Source: Chloroflexota bacterium (GTDB lineage: Bacteria; Chloroflexota; Anaerolineae; Anaerolineales; Villigracilaceae). From it: a stretch of 64,000 bases of DNA. Of the stretch, positions 17,949 through 28,700 are shown in pieces; the first letter of the stretch is position 1; each line of letters opens with the position of its first letter. Location: positions 248,001 through 312,000 of the forward strand of contig JAIOOU010000004.1 of assembly GCA_021414245.1 (NCBI GenBank), given 5' to 3'. The translations under genes and the position numbers were made by a program. The notes below the pieces were generated by a model. That model did no database searches, was not told the origin of the DNA, and was given only the letters and a program-made list of their open reading frames with translations.

Positions 17949-18746
17949 GTGTCATCAATCACCACTGATCAGGGAATAGTTCATTACGAAGTATATGGGC
18001 GCGGGCGTCCCGTCATTCTTTTACATGGATGGCTGGGATCCTGGGGGCTTTGGCAGGAAACCATGGCCTATCTGGGTGCGTTTTATCGCACTTACGCACT
18101 GGATTTCTGGGGATTTGGTGAATCGGGCAAGAAACGCGATACCTACGCTGTTTCTGATTTTGTCAGCCTTGTCAATCAATTTATGGACCAGTTGGGAATT
18201 GTCCATGCGCCGCTGGTGGGTCACAGCATGGGCGGGACCGTCAGCCTTTCTGTTGCCATCAAATACCCCGAGCGTGTCAGCAAGGTTGTGGTGGTGGGAT
18301 CTCCGATGATAGGGTCCTCGCTTGCACCCCTGCTCAAGCTGGCAGGTTATCGTCCAATCGCATTCATGTTGTTTAATATGATGGGTGTTTTTCGGGCCGG
18401 GATGCGCTTGTATTCCCCCATCATTTGCAAGGACCCGCGCTTTCCTGAGATGATGGATCGTGACCTGTCCCGCACCACGGTTGAATCCTTTCTTCGTTCG
18501 ATTGCATCCCTGCGCCGCACAGATCTGACCCCGATGCTGTCCCAGATCAAGGTGCCTGCCATGGGTATGTATGGGGACAAGGATGTTATTGTTCATCCTT
18601 TGCAATGGCAGCCCATGCAGCAGGGGATTCCGCAGGCAGTTATTGAACGCTTCCCAACATCCGGTCATTTTCCGATGTTGGAGGAGCCAACGATTTTCAG
18701 CCAGAAATTAAAGGCATTCCTCGACCAGGATTCTCCAGCATCATGA
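17949..18746 (+). CDS. Alpha/beta hydrolase with Ser nucleophile elbow (GHSMG)
   Basis: GTG start; VILLHGWLGSWG, LVGHSMGGTVSL, GHFPMLEEP. Confidence 0.9.
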   Translation: MSSITTDQGIVHYEVYGRGRPVILLHGWLGSWGLWQETMAYLGAFYRTYALDFWGFGESGKKRDTYAVSDFVSLVNQFMDQLGIVHAPLVGHSMGGTVSLSVAIKYPERVSKVVVVGSPMIGSSLAPLLKLAGYRPIAFMLFNMMGVFRAGMRLYSPIICKDPRFPEMMDRDLSRTTVESFLRSIASLRRTDLTPMLSQIKVPAMGMYGDKDVIVHPLQWQPMQQGIPQAVIERFPTSGHFPMLEEPTIFSQKLKAFLDQDSPAS

Positions 18747-19363
18747 GCGGCGAATCCTTTTTTTATCCCCAGAAAATGGGCAGGTTGATCTTTTTGGGCA
18801 TGGAGGAGGTGATTGGCACGAGCGGGGTGGATGCCGTTCTGCGTGTTGCATCCCTGGAGAAGTTCATCCACAATTACCCCCCATCCAATTCTGAACGCAA
18901 ATTTTCGTTCGAAACGGTCAGTCTGCTGCAGAGCGCACTGGAACAGATTTACGGTCCTCGTGGTGGGAGGGGGTTGGCGCTGCGGACAGGACGTGCCTGC
19001 TTTAAATATGGTCTCAAGGAATATGGATCCATGCTTGGGTTGACTGAAATGGCGTTTCGACTGCTTTCCCTGCCCACGAAACTGCATTCCGGCACCCGCA
19101 GTTTTGCGGACCTTTTTAACAAGCAGACCGATCAAAAAGTGACTGTGGAAGAAAAAGACGGCATGATCTTGTGGCATATCGAGCGCTGCCCGTTGTGTTG
19201 GGAGAGAAAAGCTGCAGAGCCCGTCTGTCACCTGGCGGTGGGATTGCTGCAGGAGGCTTTATACTGGCTGAGCGGGGGCAAGGTGTTTAACGTGGAGGAA
19301 ACTGCCTGTATTGCCAGGGGCGACGCAACCTGTACCATTGCCATCGATCAAACCCCATTTTAG
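18743..19363 (+). CDS. V4R (4-vinyl reductase) domain protein
   Basis: ATGA overlap with the upstream gene; CPLCWERKAAEPVCHLAVGLLQEALYWLSGGKVFNVEETACIARGDATCTIAI. Confidence 0.8.
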   Translation: MSGESFFYPQKMGRLIFLGMEEVIGTSGVDAVLRVASLEKFIHNYPPSNSERKFSFETVSLLQSALEQIYGPRGGRGLALRTGRACFKYGLKEYGSMLGLTEMAFRLLSLPTKLHSGTRSFADLFNKQTDQKVTVEEKDGMILWHIERCPLCWERKAAEPVCHLAVGLLQEALYWLSGGKVFNVEETACIARGDATCTIAIDQTPF

Positions 19364-19433
19364 AAGTCCTGCTACATTAACAGTTTTGTTGAATGGGGTG
19401 TTTTGCGGTCACTTTGCTTTATAATCCCTGATT

Positions 19434-20711
19434 ATGCTTAAAATCATACTGCACGCGCAGGACCAGATCATGCCATTTTGCGAGCCGGCGCGTGAATTAC
19501 GCATACAAAATTCACCTCTTTGGCTGCATCAACGAAATCTGCTTGCTCCCTACGTCACCCGCGAAATGGAGTTGAAGCAGGGTGAACGTCTGCAGCCGGT
19601 GCGTGAGCCCACCATTGTTTATCGCGACAACCTGTTTTTTGACGAATTTTATATCCGGGCTTTTATGACGGAGGCGATGAAAAAGAATCGCCCTGTGCGG
19701 GCGGCGTTTCGCGCAGACGACCCGGCCTTTAAGGAGCACGCACTGCCCCTTTCCACTTCCTACACCCCGGCAGGAAGTTTATATCTGGCTGATCTTTGGT
19801 ATTACCCGAACGGCCCTGTCGCGGGGGTGGAACCCCTTGTGATCGACATGCAGGCCCGCGAGATCGGCTATTATCATGTCCCAACGTACATGGGCGACCA
19901 AAGCGGCGATCTGATTTTTCAGGTGCCCTTGCGCTCCATGATTGCAATTGATTCCTGGGTGCATGTCTTTATTGCAGATGTGGTGTTTGGTCTGTTCGCG
20001 CGCGGCGCCCGCTATGAAAAAAGGGCAAATGAGGAGTTTTCTTTCAAACTCAAGATCATCGGAAAAGCCGTTTACGAGGGACGTCAGGTATTGGAGTGTT
20101 CCGAAGTTGTAAAAATCGGCAAGAATTGCGTGATTGACCCAAGCGTTGTCATTAAAGGTCCCACAACCATCGGCGATAATGTCACCATTAATGCGGGTGC
20201 TGTGATTGATAACAGCATCATTGGGAACAACGTTAATATTTCCCAGGGTGTGCAGGTCATGCTGTCTGTGGTGGGGGATGGGGCCTTCCTGCCCTTCCGT
20301 GCCGCGTTGTTCATGACCACCCTTATGGAAAACGCCATGGTGGCGCAAAATACCTGTCTGCAAATGTGTGTGATCGGCAGAAACACCTTTATCGGCGCCG
20401 GTTCCACATGGACGGATTACAACCTGATCCCTGCACCTCTTCGTGCCCGGGATGGCAACGGCAAGTTGAGCCTGTCCAACCGGCCCGTCATGGGCGGGGC
20501 CGTCGGGCACAACTGCCGCATCGGTTCAGGCATGATCATCTACCCGTCGCGCACGATCGAATCAGATGTCGTGTTAACAGCCTCTGCTGAAAGACGTGTG
20601 ATCGATCGAGACATCACCTTTGACCAGAGCGATCATCACCATCTCAAGCTTGCTCATTTGCATCAAACGCCATACCACCGGCATTTGAAGGCCGAGGTGG
20701 AGTCGTGGTAA
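19434..20711 (+). CDS. Left-handed beta-helix (hexapeptide-repeat) acyl/nucleotidyltransferase-like protein with a ~200-aa N-terminal extension
   Basis: IGKNCVIDPSVVIKGPTTIGDNVTINAGAVIDNSIIGNNVNISQGVQV and GHNCRIGSGMIIYPSRTIESDVVL. Confidence 0.8.
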   Translation: MLKIILHAQDQIMPFCEPARELRIQNSPLWLHQRNLLAPYVTREMELKQGERLQPVREPTIVYRDNLFFDEFYIRAFMTEAMKKNRPVRAAFRADDPAFKEHALPLSTSYTPAGSLYLADLWYYPNGPVAGVEPLVIDMQAREIGYYHVPTYMGDQSGDLIFQVPLRSMIAIDSWVHVFIADVVFGLFARGARYEKRANEEFSFKLKIIGKAVYEGRQVLECSEVVKIGKNCVIDPSVVIKGPTTIGDNVTINAGAVIDNSIIGNNVNISQGVQVMLSVVGDGAFLPFRAALFMTTLMENAMVAQNTCLQMCVIGRNTFIGAGSTWTDYNLIPAPLRARDGNGKLSLSNRPVMGGAVGHNCRIGSGMIIYPSRTIESDVVLTASAERRVIDRDITFDQSDHHHLKLAHLHQTPYHRHLKAEVESW

Positions 20712-21797
20712 ATGGATAGCTTTGCCTTCATTATTCACCCGATCGATCCCAAGCGCGATGTAAGCCGAAAGTTTCCATTTTTAGGACGTGTTCTGACTGA
20801 AAGACAAATCGATTTCTTTTCCACGTTCTTTCCGCCCGTATATATTTCGGAGATCGAAGGGATCACTTCCCGGGCGACCGGCAAAGTGGTCAGGGGCTGG
20901 TTCATTGCCTGTCCGTATACGCCGCGTCGCATGATGGAGTTGCGTGAGCGCACGGTCTATCGTAAAATTATTCAAACCGGCCGCATGGCTGAAAAACTTG
21001 GCGCAAATATTCTCGGTCTGGGCGCTTTTACATCGGTGGTGGGCGATGCAGGTGTGACCATTGCGAATGCGCTTGAGATCCCCGTCACCACAGGCGATTC
21101 CTTTACTGTGGCCATGGCCGTCCAGGCCATTCGGGATGCGGCGCAGGTAATGGATATTAAAATTGAAGAGGCGACGGTGGCTGTTGTCGGCGCGACCGGG
21201 GCAATTGGCCGCGTCTGTGCCGAACTGTTGGCCGGAGAAGCTGCGAGGATCCTGCTCGTGGCCCGGGATGAGAAAAAGCTTCAGGTGCTGCAGGACAGGC
21301 TCAAGGTCGGGGCGAGAAGCGAGCTCGTCATCAGCACGAAAATGGACGTGTTGAAGGATGCCCAATTGATCCTGACCGTCACGAGTTCGATCCACGATGT
21401 CATCCGTCCGGAGCATCTGCAGGCCGGCAGCGTGGTTTGTGATGTGGCCCGCCCCCGCGATGTTTCTGCAATGGTGGCGGCAGTGAGAGATGATATATTA
21501 GTGATTGACGGCGGCATGGTGGATGTGCCAGGCACCGTAAATTTTAATTTTAACTTTGGTTTTCCCGAAGGAAAAGCCTATGCCTGCATGGCCGAGACAA
21601 TTGCACTGGCTTTGGAGGGTCGTTTCGAGGATTACACGGTTGGCAGGGATATTACTATCGAACGCGTGAAGGAAATTACTGCGATCGCCGAAAAACACGG
21701 TTTTCGCATGAGCGGCTTCCGCTCTTTTGAGCGCGAAGTGACAAATGAACAGATCGAAGCCGTTAAACGTAATGCGCGTCTGCGCATACAAGCGTGA
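20712..21797 (+). CDS. NAD(P)-dependent oxidoreductase resembling cyanobacterial long-chain acyl-ACP reductase (AAR)
   Basis: LGANILGLGAFTSVVGDAG, VTTGDSFTVAMA, EATVAVVGATGAIGRVCAELL, YACMAETIALALEGRFEDYTVGRDITIERVKEITAIAEKHGF. Confidence 0.7.
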   Translation: MDSFAFIIHPIDPKRDVSRKFPFLGRVLTERQIDFFSTFFPPVYISEIEGITSRATGKVVRGWFIACPYTPRRMMELRERTVYRKIIQTGRMAEKLGANILGLGAFTSVVGDAGVTIANALEIPVTTGDSFTVAMAVQAIRDAAQVMDIKIEEATVAVVGATGAIGRVCAELLAGEAARILLVARDEKKLQVLQDRLKVGARSELVISTKMDVLKDAQLILTVTSSIHDVIRPEHLQAGSVVCDVARPRDVSAMVAAVRDDILVIDGGMVDVPGTVNFNFNFGFPEGKAYACMAETIALALEGRFEDYTVGRDITIERVKEITAIAEKHGFRMSGFRSFEREVTNEQIEAVKRNARLRIQA

Positions 21798-21817
21798 CGC
21801 GGCCAGAGGAGATATAT

Positions 21818-22723
21818 ATGGGAAAAGCCCGCCTTTTGGTAGTAGAAGACGATGTGGATATCGCCAACATGCTCAAGATCTATTTTTCGGGCATGCAATA
21901 CGATGTGGAGGTTGCGCACCGTGGACGTGATGCCCTGGAAAAGACAAAACAATCCCTGCCGCACCTGATCGTACTCGATATCATGCTGCCGGATATTGAC
22001 GGGTATGAGGTCTGCCGTAATTTGCGAACCAGCACCCGCACCAGCCATATCCCGGTCATCTTCCTGACCCAAAAGGACGAACGCAGCGACAAGCTGCAGG
22101 GTCTTGAACTCGGGGCTGATGATTACATCACCAAACCCTTTGATATTGAAGAGTTGAAACTGCGTGTTCAAGGGGCCATTCGCCGCTCGGAACGCGAAAG
22201 TCTGACCGATCCCCGCTCGGGCCTTCCCGCCGGGCGTTTGATCGAGGAGCAGTTGCGCCGGATCATCCGTGAGACCAGCTGGGCCCTGTTGGACGTGCGC
22301 CTGAATAATTTTGACGCCTTCAAGGATGTCTACGGTTTCGTGGCCGGAGACGATGTCTTGCGCTTTGCCGCGATGATGATTGGTGAAGTGGTGGATGAAT
22401 TTGGAACCACAAGCGATTTCATCGGTCATGCAGGCGGGGATAACTTCATCATTATTACGACGAACGAAGCTGCCCCGAGCATTCGTCAAAGGTTAAAAGA
22501 AAGATTTGCAACAGAAGTGCAAAGCCACTACAACTTTATCGACCGCCAGCAGGGATTCATCCAGGTCCCGAAAGCTGAAGGTGGCTTTGAAAAAGCCGGC
22601 TTTATGACCTTCTCTGCGGGGCTGGTTTCCCCAAGTTCGCATTCCTTTGCGGATATCCGTGAGATCACCGAACTTGCAGCCGATGCTCGCAGACAGGACG
22701 CGGCAACTGCCTCAGCCGCTTGA
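21818..22723 (+). CDS. Response regulator: receiver plus degenerate GGDEF-like domain (GGDNF)
   Basis: ARLLVVEDDVDIANML, IVLDIMLPDIDGYEVC; DVRLNNFDAFKDVYGFVAGDDVLRFAA...HAGGDNFIIIT. Confidence 0.88.
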   Translation: MGKARLLVVEDDVDIANMLKIYFSGMQYDVEVAHRGRDALEKTKQSLPHLIVLDIMLPDIDGYEVCRNLRTSTRTSHIPVIFLTQKDERSDKLQGLELGADDYITKPFDIEELKLRVQGAIRRSERESLTDPRSGLPAGRLIEEQLRRIIRETSWALLDVRLNNFDAFKDVYGFVAGDDVLRFAAMMIGEVVDEFGTTSDFIGHAGGDNFIIITTNEAAPSIRQRLKERFATEVQSHYNFIDRQQGFIQVPKAEGGFEKAGFMTFSAGLVSPSSHSFADIREITELAADARRQDAATASAA

Positions 22724-22739
22724 TAGGTGAGTATCTCCC

Positions 22740-25700
22740 ATGTTGCCCGGGTTGGGAATTAATCTGTTCTTTATTGCGTTGGTGCTGATTGCGGCCGTTC
22801 TGACGGCCTTGTGGCTGTTAACGCGCTCCCGCGCGGCACTGCCTGTAATTTCCAAACCCGTTGCCTACCCTGATGCTTCCCGTTCATCCAATGATGCAGT
22901 GATCATCATTGAACCCGGCGGACGGGTTGAACATATTAGTCCGCTTGCACGCACTTTTTTCGATCTACGTGAGAATGAGCCTTATGACCTGGAGCGGCTT
23001 GCACGCCGGGTACGTCCCTCCGATGATTTCCTGGATATTTGTGTTTCCCCCGGATACAAGCGTGTTTCCATCGGCGGAAAGTTGATGGAAATCGCCTCTT
23101 ATGAAGTACCAGGTGTATACCCGCTCATGCTGGTTTCCCTGCGTGGGAAGGATTTTTCCCCGGCTCTTGAGCAGGGTGGCGGAGCCTCGGAAGAGATATT
23201 AAGGGTGGTTACTGAATTCAGTCAGGGAATTGCCGCCAGCCTCGATCTTGATACTACAGTTCAATCCATCCTTGATAATGTAAGTCGTCTGGTCCCCTCC
23301 GATGTTCTTGAATTAAAACTCTGGAATGCGGAAAACCAGGCTCTTGTGCCCCATCAATCATTCAAGCTTAATGAGAGAAAGGGACGGGTTGTGATTCCGC
23401 CATCCCAGTTTGGAAGCCTGACCACTCAATTGGCGGCAAAACGGGTTCCAATGATGCTGGCAGATGCCCGATCCCAGCCTGAACTTGCCGTGAACGGTGA
23501 ACTGCTTCCAATCCAGTCTTATTTGGGAATTCCCCTCCTGGCAGGCGGGGAATTGATCGGTTCGATCGAGGCGGGTCAAAAAGGTGGCGGGGCGTTTGGT
23601 CAACATGATCTTGACATGCTTTCCCTGATTTCCACCCAGGCCGCTGTTGCGATCCGGAATGCCAGATTATATGAAGAGGAACAAAAGCGTGGACTGGAAC
23701 TTGCCGGCCTTGCAAATTTAAATCAGTCACTTGGATCTGTACGCGATGTTCAGGATATTTTTGTTCGGCTTGTGGAAAGCATCGCCCCGCTTTTCGCCGT
23801 GGATATTGTCGGCTTCCTGATCTATGATGAAGAGAAGCGCACCCTCGAGGGCAGGGCGCCTTTCCACGGATTACCCACCCATCTGGTTGATATTTACCGC
23901 GCAGGCATCGCAGCTGATGGATCGGCTGAGCGTGTACTTTCGAGCCAACAGGCTGTTTTCACCTTAAATGCAGCCAGTGATGAAAAATGGCAGGCCCTTG
24001 GCCTTTCTGACATTGCGATTGCAGCCAGTTTGCGTGACAATGCCCTTATTCCCTTGATTTCATCAGGACATGTGCAGGGATATTTGCAGATCGGCCACCA
24101 TACGCAAGGTGCATCGGCGTTTACTGCGGAGGAAGTCCGTCTCGCGAACATTGTTGCCAATCAGGCGGCAGCGATCATAGAGAATGTGCGTCTGGTACAA
24201 CAGGCACGCATCCGAACGCAGCGTTCTGAAGCATTGCGCCGCATTGCAAGCCTGTCCGGTTCATCCGCCACCCTTGAAGAGATCTTGAAATACTCGGTAC
24301 AGGAGCTGGCCGGTCTTCTTCAGGCGGATACGGGCGCAATATTCCTTATGGATGAGTCCCGCGGCGAATTGCGCCTGCGCCGCGAATCCACCTTTGGCAT
24401 TTCCGAGGATGTCAGCAAATCCTTCCTTCAGATCTTTGTGGATGACCCGAATTACCCTTATACAGTTTCAGGTAGTCAAAAACCATTCCTGTCCGGCCGC
24501 TTGAGCACGGATCGAAGGGTCTTGCCGGTCTATCGGCCTTTGACGACCGCGCTTCTGGTTGAATCCGCCATTGTTGTTCCACTGGTGGTTCGGGAGCGCA
24601 GTATTGGCGAATTAATGCTGGGCAGTTTTAAAGCCGATCATTTTAATACATATGACCTGCAAATTGTCTCCACGGCAGCGGCGCAGTTGGCGACCGCAGT
24701 GGAGTCGGCAGGGTTGTTGGCTCAAACGGATGTTTCTTTACGCCGACGGGTGGATCAGCTTTCGGCGATCACGCGAGTTGGCCGGGAATTGGGCGCAACC
24801 CTCGATATTCAACCTTTGCTCAAGATCATTCATGATGAAGGGTTAAGGGTTGTGCATGCAGATTGCGCATCCATTGTTTTGTTTGAACAAAAAACAACCC
24901 TGTCAGACCCCAAAGTCGAATTCTTTGCCGGTTGTGAGCCGGGCGCTGGAATGTCCGATATTCAACAGGCCGCATTGACAAGCGCTGAACCTCAAATCGT
25001 TGCCGATTTTTCATTGGAAAACAAACGGATTCCGCATCAGGGAGTGAATTCCGCCCTCGTTGTCCCGATCACTTATCAGGCCCAGATTGTGGGCTTGATA
25101 AGTCTGCATTCGCGCCAGCCCGGTTTCTTTACAGCGGATGTAGCGGAACTGGTTCAGGCCCTTGCCGTGCAGGCCGGGATCGCGTTGAGCAATGCCCAAA
25201 GCTATAAGATCGAAAAACAAAAGGGCGAGTTGATGCGCCGCCGTGCTGATACCCTTGTGACTCTTACGGACGTCAGCTACAGTATCGGCCAGGAACAACC
25301 GCTTGATCAGGCTTTGCAAATTATCGCGCGAGGCATTCGTGATTCAACCCCCTTCCGGGTTGTGTTGATCAGCATTGTGGAGCAGGATTCTGGTTTGCTG
25401 CGCCGGGTGACCGCGGTGGGAATCCCGGCGGATACGCTCAATGAACTTCTGGCCCGCAAACAGCCGTTGTCTGGTGTTCAACAGCTGATGCATCCTGAAT
25501 TTAAGATCAGCCGTTCCTATTTCATTCCCATTGATCAATCCCCGGTCGTGCCCTCGGATGTACATATCGTCACCCTGGATGTGGCGGAAGCCGCAACCAA
25601 GTCCCCCAATTCCTGGGACCCGGACGATACTTTGCTTGTCCCGCTTGAAAACGCTGAAGGGAATATCATTGGACTGATCAGTCTGGATGATCCGGGAAAT

Positions 25701-28700
25701 GGCCTGCGCCCAGATAAAGCCACCATTGAATCTGTGGAGGTTTTCGCTTCGCAGGCGGCACTTTTGATCGGCACCACCTTCCGCCAAAGTGACCTGCGTA
25801 CCCGCATCGATTCCCTTTCGGCTGGACTGCAGCGCCAGCAAAAATTGCTTAATCTCACACAAAATGACCTGCCCGTCCTGCTTCATAAGGATTTGGAGCA
25901 AACGATCTCCCTGCATGATCTGGATAGACGCGCCCAACGCGTTCGCGCTGGGTTGGCCATTACTGAATCCGTAAGCCGCCAATTGGATGCCTCTTCCGCC
26001 CTGTCTGCCCTTGGCCGGGAAACTTTGACCCAGTTGAGCATGTCGGTTGCGCTGGTGGCAGAAAACACCCCGGATGGTCCGCGCCTGTTGCATGTGCTTG
26101 GCAGCCTGCCGCGTTCCACAAATGTTGAGGCTCTTTTTGGCCAGCGCAATCCGTTGCGCACCTGTTTGCAGAGCGGCACGCCCATATTGATCTCCAATTT
26201 GGATGATTCCGATGAATGGCGTGATGCCTCCCTGCTCACTTCCCTGCGTGCAAAAGGGATGATCTGTCTGCCGGTCGTTGTGGAAGGCAAACCAGTGGCA
26301 GCCATGCTTGCCGTCAGCCCTGAACCGATCACCTCCTTTACGGAGGAGGACTATCAAGTCTATCTGCAGATCTCGCAGCAGACCTCCCTGATCCTTCAAA
26401 ACATCTCCCTTTTGAATCAGACGCGGCGCCGTCTCGATGAAGTGAACCTGTTGCTGGACTTCAGCCGCAAGCTTTCAGCCATGGATACGGATGCGATCAT
26501 CAAATCCCTGCTCGAAAGTTCGCGCCGCGTCCTTCCACATGCTCATGCGGGAGCTGTCCTGCTTTGGAATCCAAAAACAGAAACGCTTTCCCCGCGCATG
26601 GTCTCCGGCTATGCGGATAATGCCAGCATGCTGCAAATCAATTACCGCATGGGGGAGGCCCTGCCTGGAAGTACGTTCTCCCGCAAGACCGCGCGTCGGG
26701 TGGACGAGATCAATTTTGTACGTGACTACAATCTGAATTCGGATAATCTTGCATTATATCGTCAGGCCACTGGCGGTCGTTTGCCGGTTTCCAGTTTGTT
26801 GATCCCGATCATCTCCAGTGAGCAGCCCCTCGGTTTGCTGGTGTTGGACAATTTCAATACCACTTCAGCATTCCGGCCGGAGGACGAGGTTCTGTTGCTT
26901 TCGCTTGCCCAGCAGGTCGCCCTTTCCCTCGACAACTTGCGTCTCGTTCAGGCCACGACCGAACGCGCCGGTCAATTACAGGCATTGAATGATGCCTCCG
27001 CATCCCTTACCTCCAGCCTACGAAGTGACCAGTTGGTGGGCTCCCTGCTCGACCAATTAAGCCCGATCATTCCATACGATACGGCCACCCTCTGGCTGCG
27101 TGACAAGGATCGCCTTTTCGTTGCGGCCGCCCGCGGATTCACAGACGCCGAACATCGCCTTGGATTGTCTGTTGCCGTTTCAGACAGCGTGCTCTTCAAG
27201 GAAATGGCCCAGACCGGGCAGCCCATCCTGGTGCGGGATGTTCGTGAGGATTCCCGCTTCCTGCCGGTTGAGGCTCCTCGTCTTTCTTGGCTGGGGATTC
27301 CGCTGATTTCCAAAGGCGAATTGGTGGGCGCGATCGCCATTGAGAAATGGCAGTCTCATTTTTACACTCATGAACAAATGCAGGTCGCTTTGACCTTTGC
27401 CAGTCAATCTGCTGTATCTTTGGACAATGCCCGGCTGTATGAAGACAGCTTGAACCGCGCCACGGAATTGGATCAACGTTCCCAGCGCCTTACCACGCTC
27501 AACCGTTTCACATCCGCCCTGACCGGACTGCTTGATACTGAACGCATTTTGAATGTCACTGCCGATGAATTGTTCAGGGGCCTTGGAGTGAAGCGCGTTT
27601 CCATCGTGACCTTTGAACGGGGCCAGGCGTACTGGAAGATCACCACCCCCCGTGGGCGTGTCAAACTTCCACGAGCCCTGCCGGATGCTCCAATTTTCAA
27701 CCGACTGCGCGAGTCTCTGGGTATTTTTAATACCGAGGATGTTCGCAACGAACCTGACCTCGCCGAACTCATGGATATGTTCGGGGAAAACACCACGGCC
27801 CTGTTGATCCTTCCCTTGATAAGCGGTCAGCATCTGACGGCGCTTGTTTTTGCACAAATGACGGGTGAGGCCCGCTTTGGTTCGAATGAAATTGAAGTAG
27901 CCCGCACCATTACCAATCAGGCTACCATCGCGCTTGAAAATGCCCGTCTGTATCAATCCACCGTCCGCACGGCCGAGCGCTTTGCCATTTTGAATGAGAT
28001 CAGTGCCCAGATCAGCGCCAGCCTTGACCCCGAGGAGATTTACGTCTCGGTTCACAAGGCGGCGGAACGCTTGATGCCTGTGGAAGCTTTTGTGATCACC
28101 CTTCTGGACGAAGAGAGAAATGAGATCGATCCGGTCTACCTCCTGGATCTTGGCAAGCGCATCCCGGGTCAGCGCGTCCCGTTTGGAAGGGGCATGAGCA
28201 GTGACGTGATCAAGAGCGGAAAGCCGATCCTGGTTTCCTCCCTTGAGCAGGCCAATAACCTGAATGCAGTTCAGACCGGGTCCGGAGAGACCCAGTCCAT
28301 TGTGGCCGTTCCAATGATGTTGGGCGGCAAGGTGCTTGGCATGTTGTCCGCACAAAGCTATCAGGCCGGTGTGTACAGTGAGGAGGATATGCAGATCCTC
28401 GGAACGCTCGCCAATCAGGCCATTGTCGCCATCCAAAACGGACGTCTCTTTGCCGAAACACAAAACCTTGCCGCCCAGTTGGAAATGCGCGTGGTGGAGC
28501 GCACTTCGCAATTGCAGCGTGAACAGCACAATACGGAAACCCTCCTGCGCATTCTCACCGAAGTTTCATCCAGCCTTGATCTTGACCGTGCCTTGAATCG
28601 AACATTGTCACTGCTGAATGACGCCATTGGCGCTGAACAGGGAACCATTCTGCTCCTGCATGCGGAGGACAACCTTTTGCATTTCCGCGCGGGATATGGT

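Noticed and set aside
19400-19433. Internal promoter before the beta-helix gene (TTTATAATCCC)
   Set aside because: A TATAAT is present but no acceptable -35 at 16-18 nt; not strong enough to call.
19779-20510. 243-aa minus-strand ORF
   Set aside because: Fully antisense to the hexapeptide-repeat protein gene, which has clear motifs; no SD or family support.
27180-28529. 449-aa minus-strand ORF (also 25344-26399, 351 aa)
   Set aside because: Antisense to the GAF kinase, low-complexity-like translation with no family motif; shadow ORFs caused by GC-rich codon bias.
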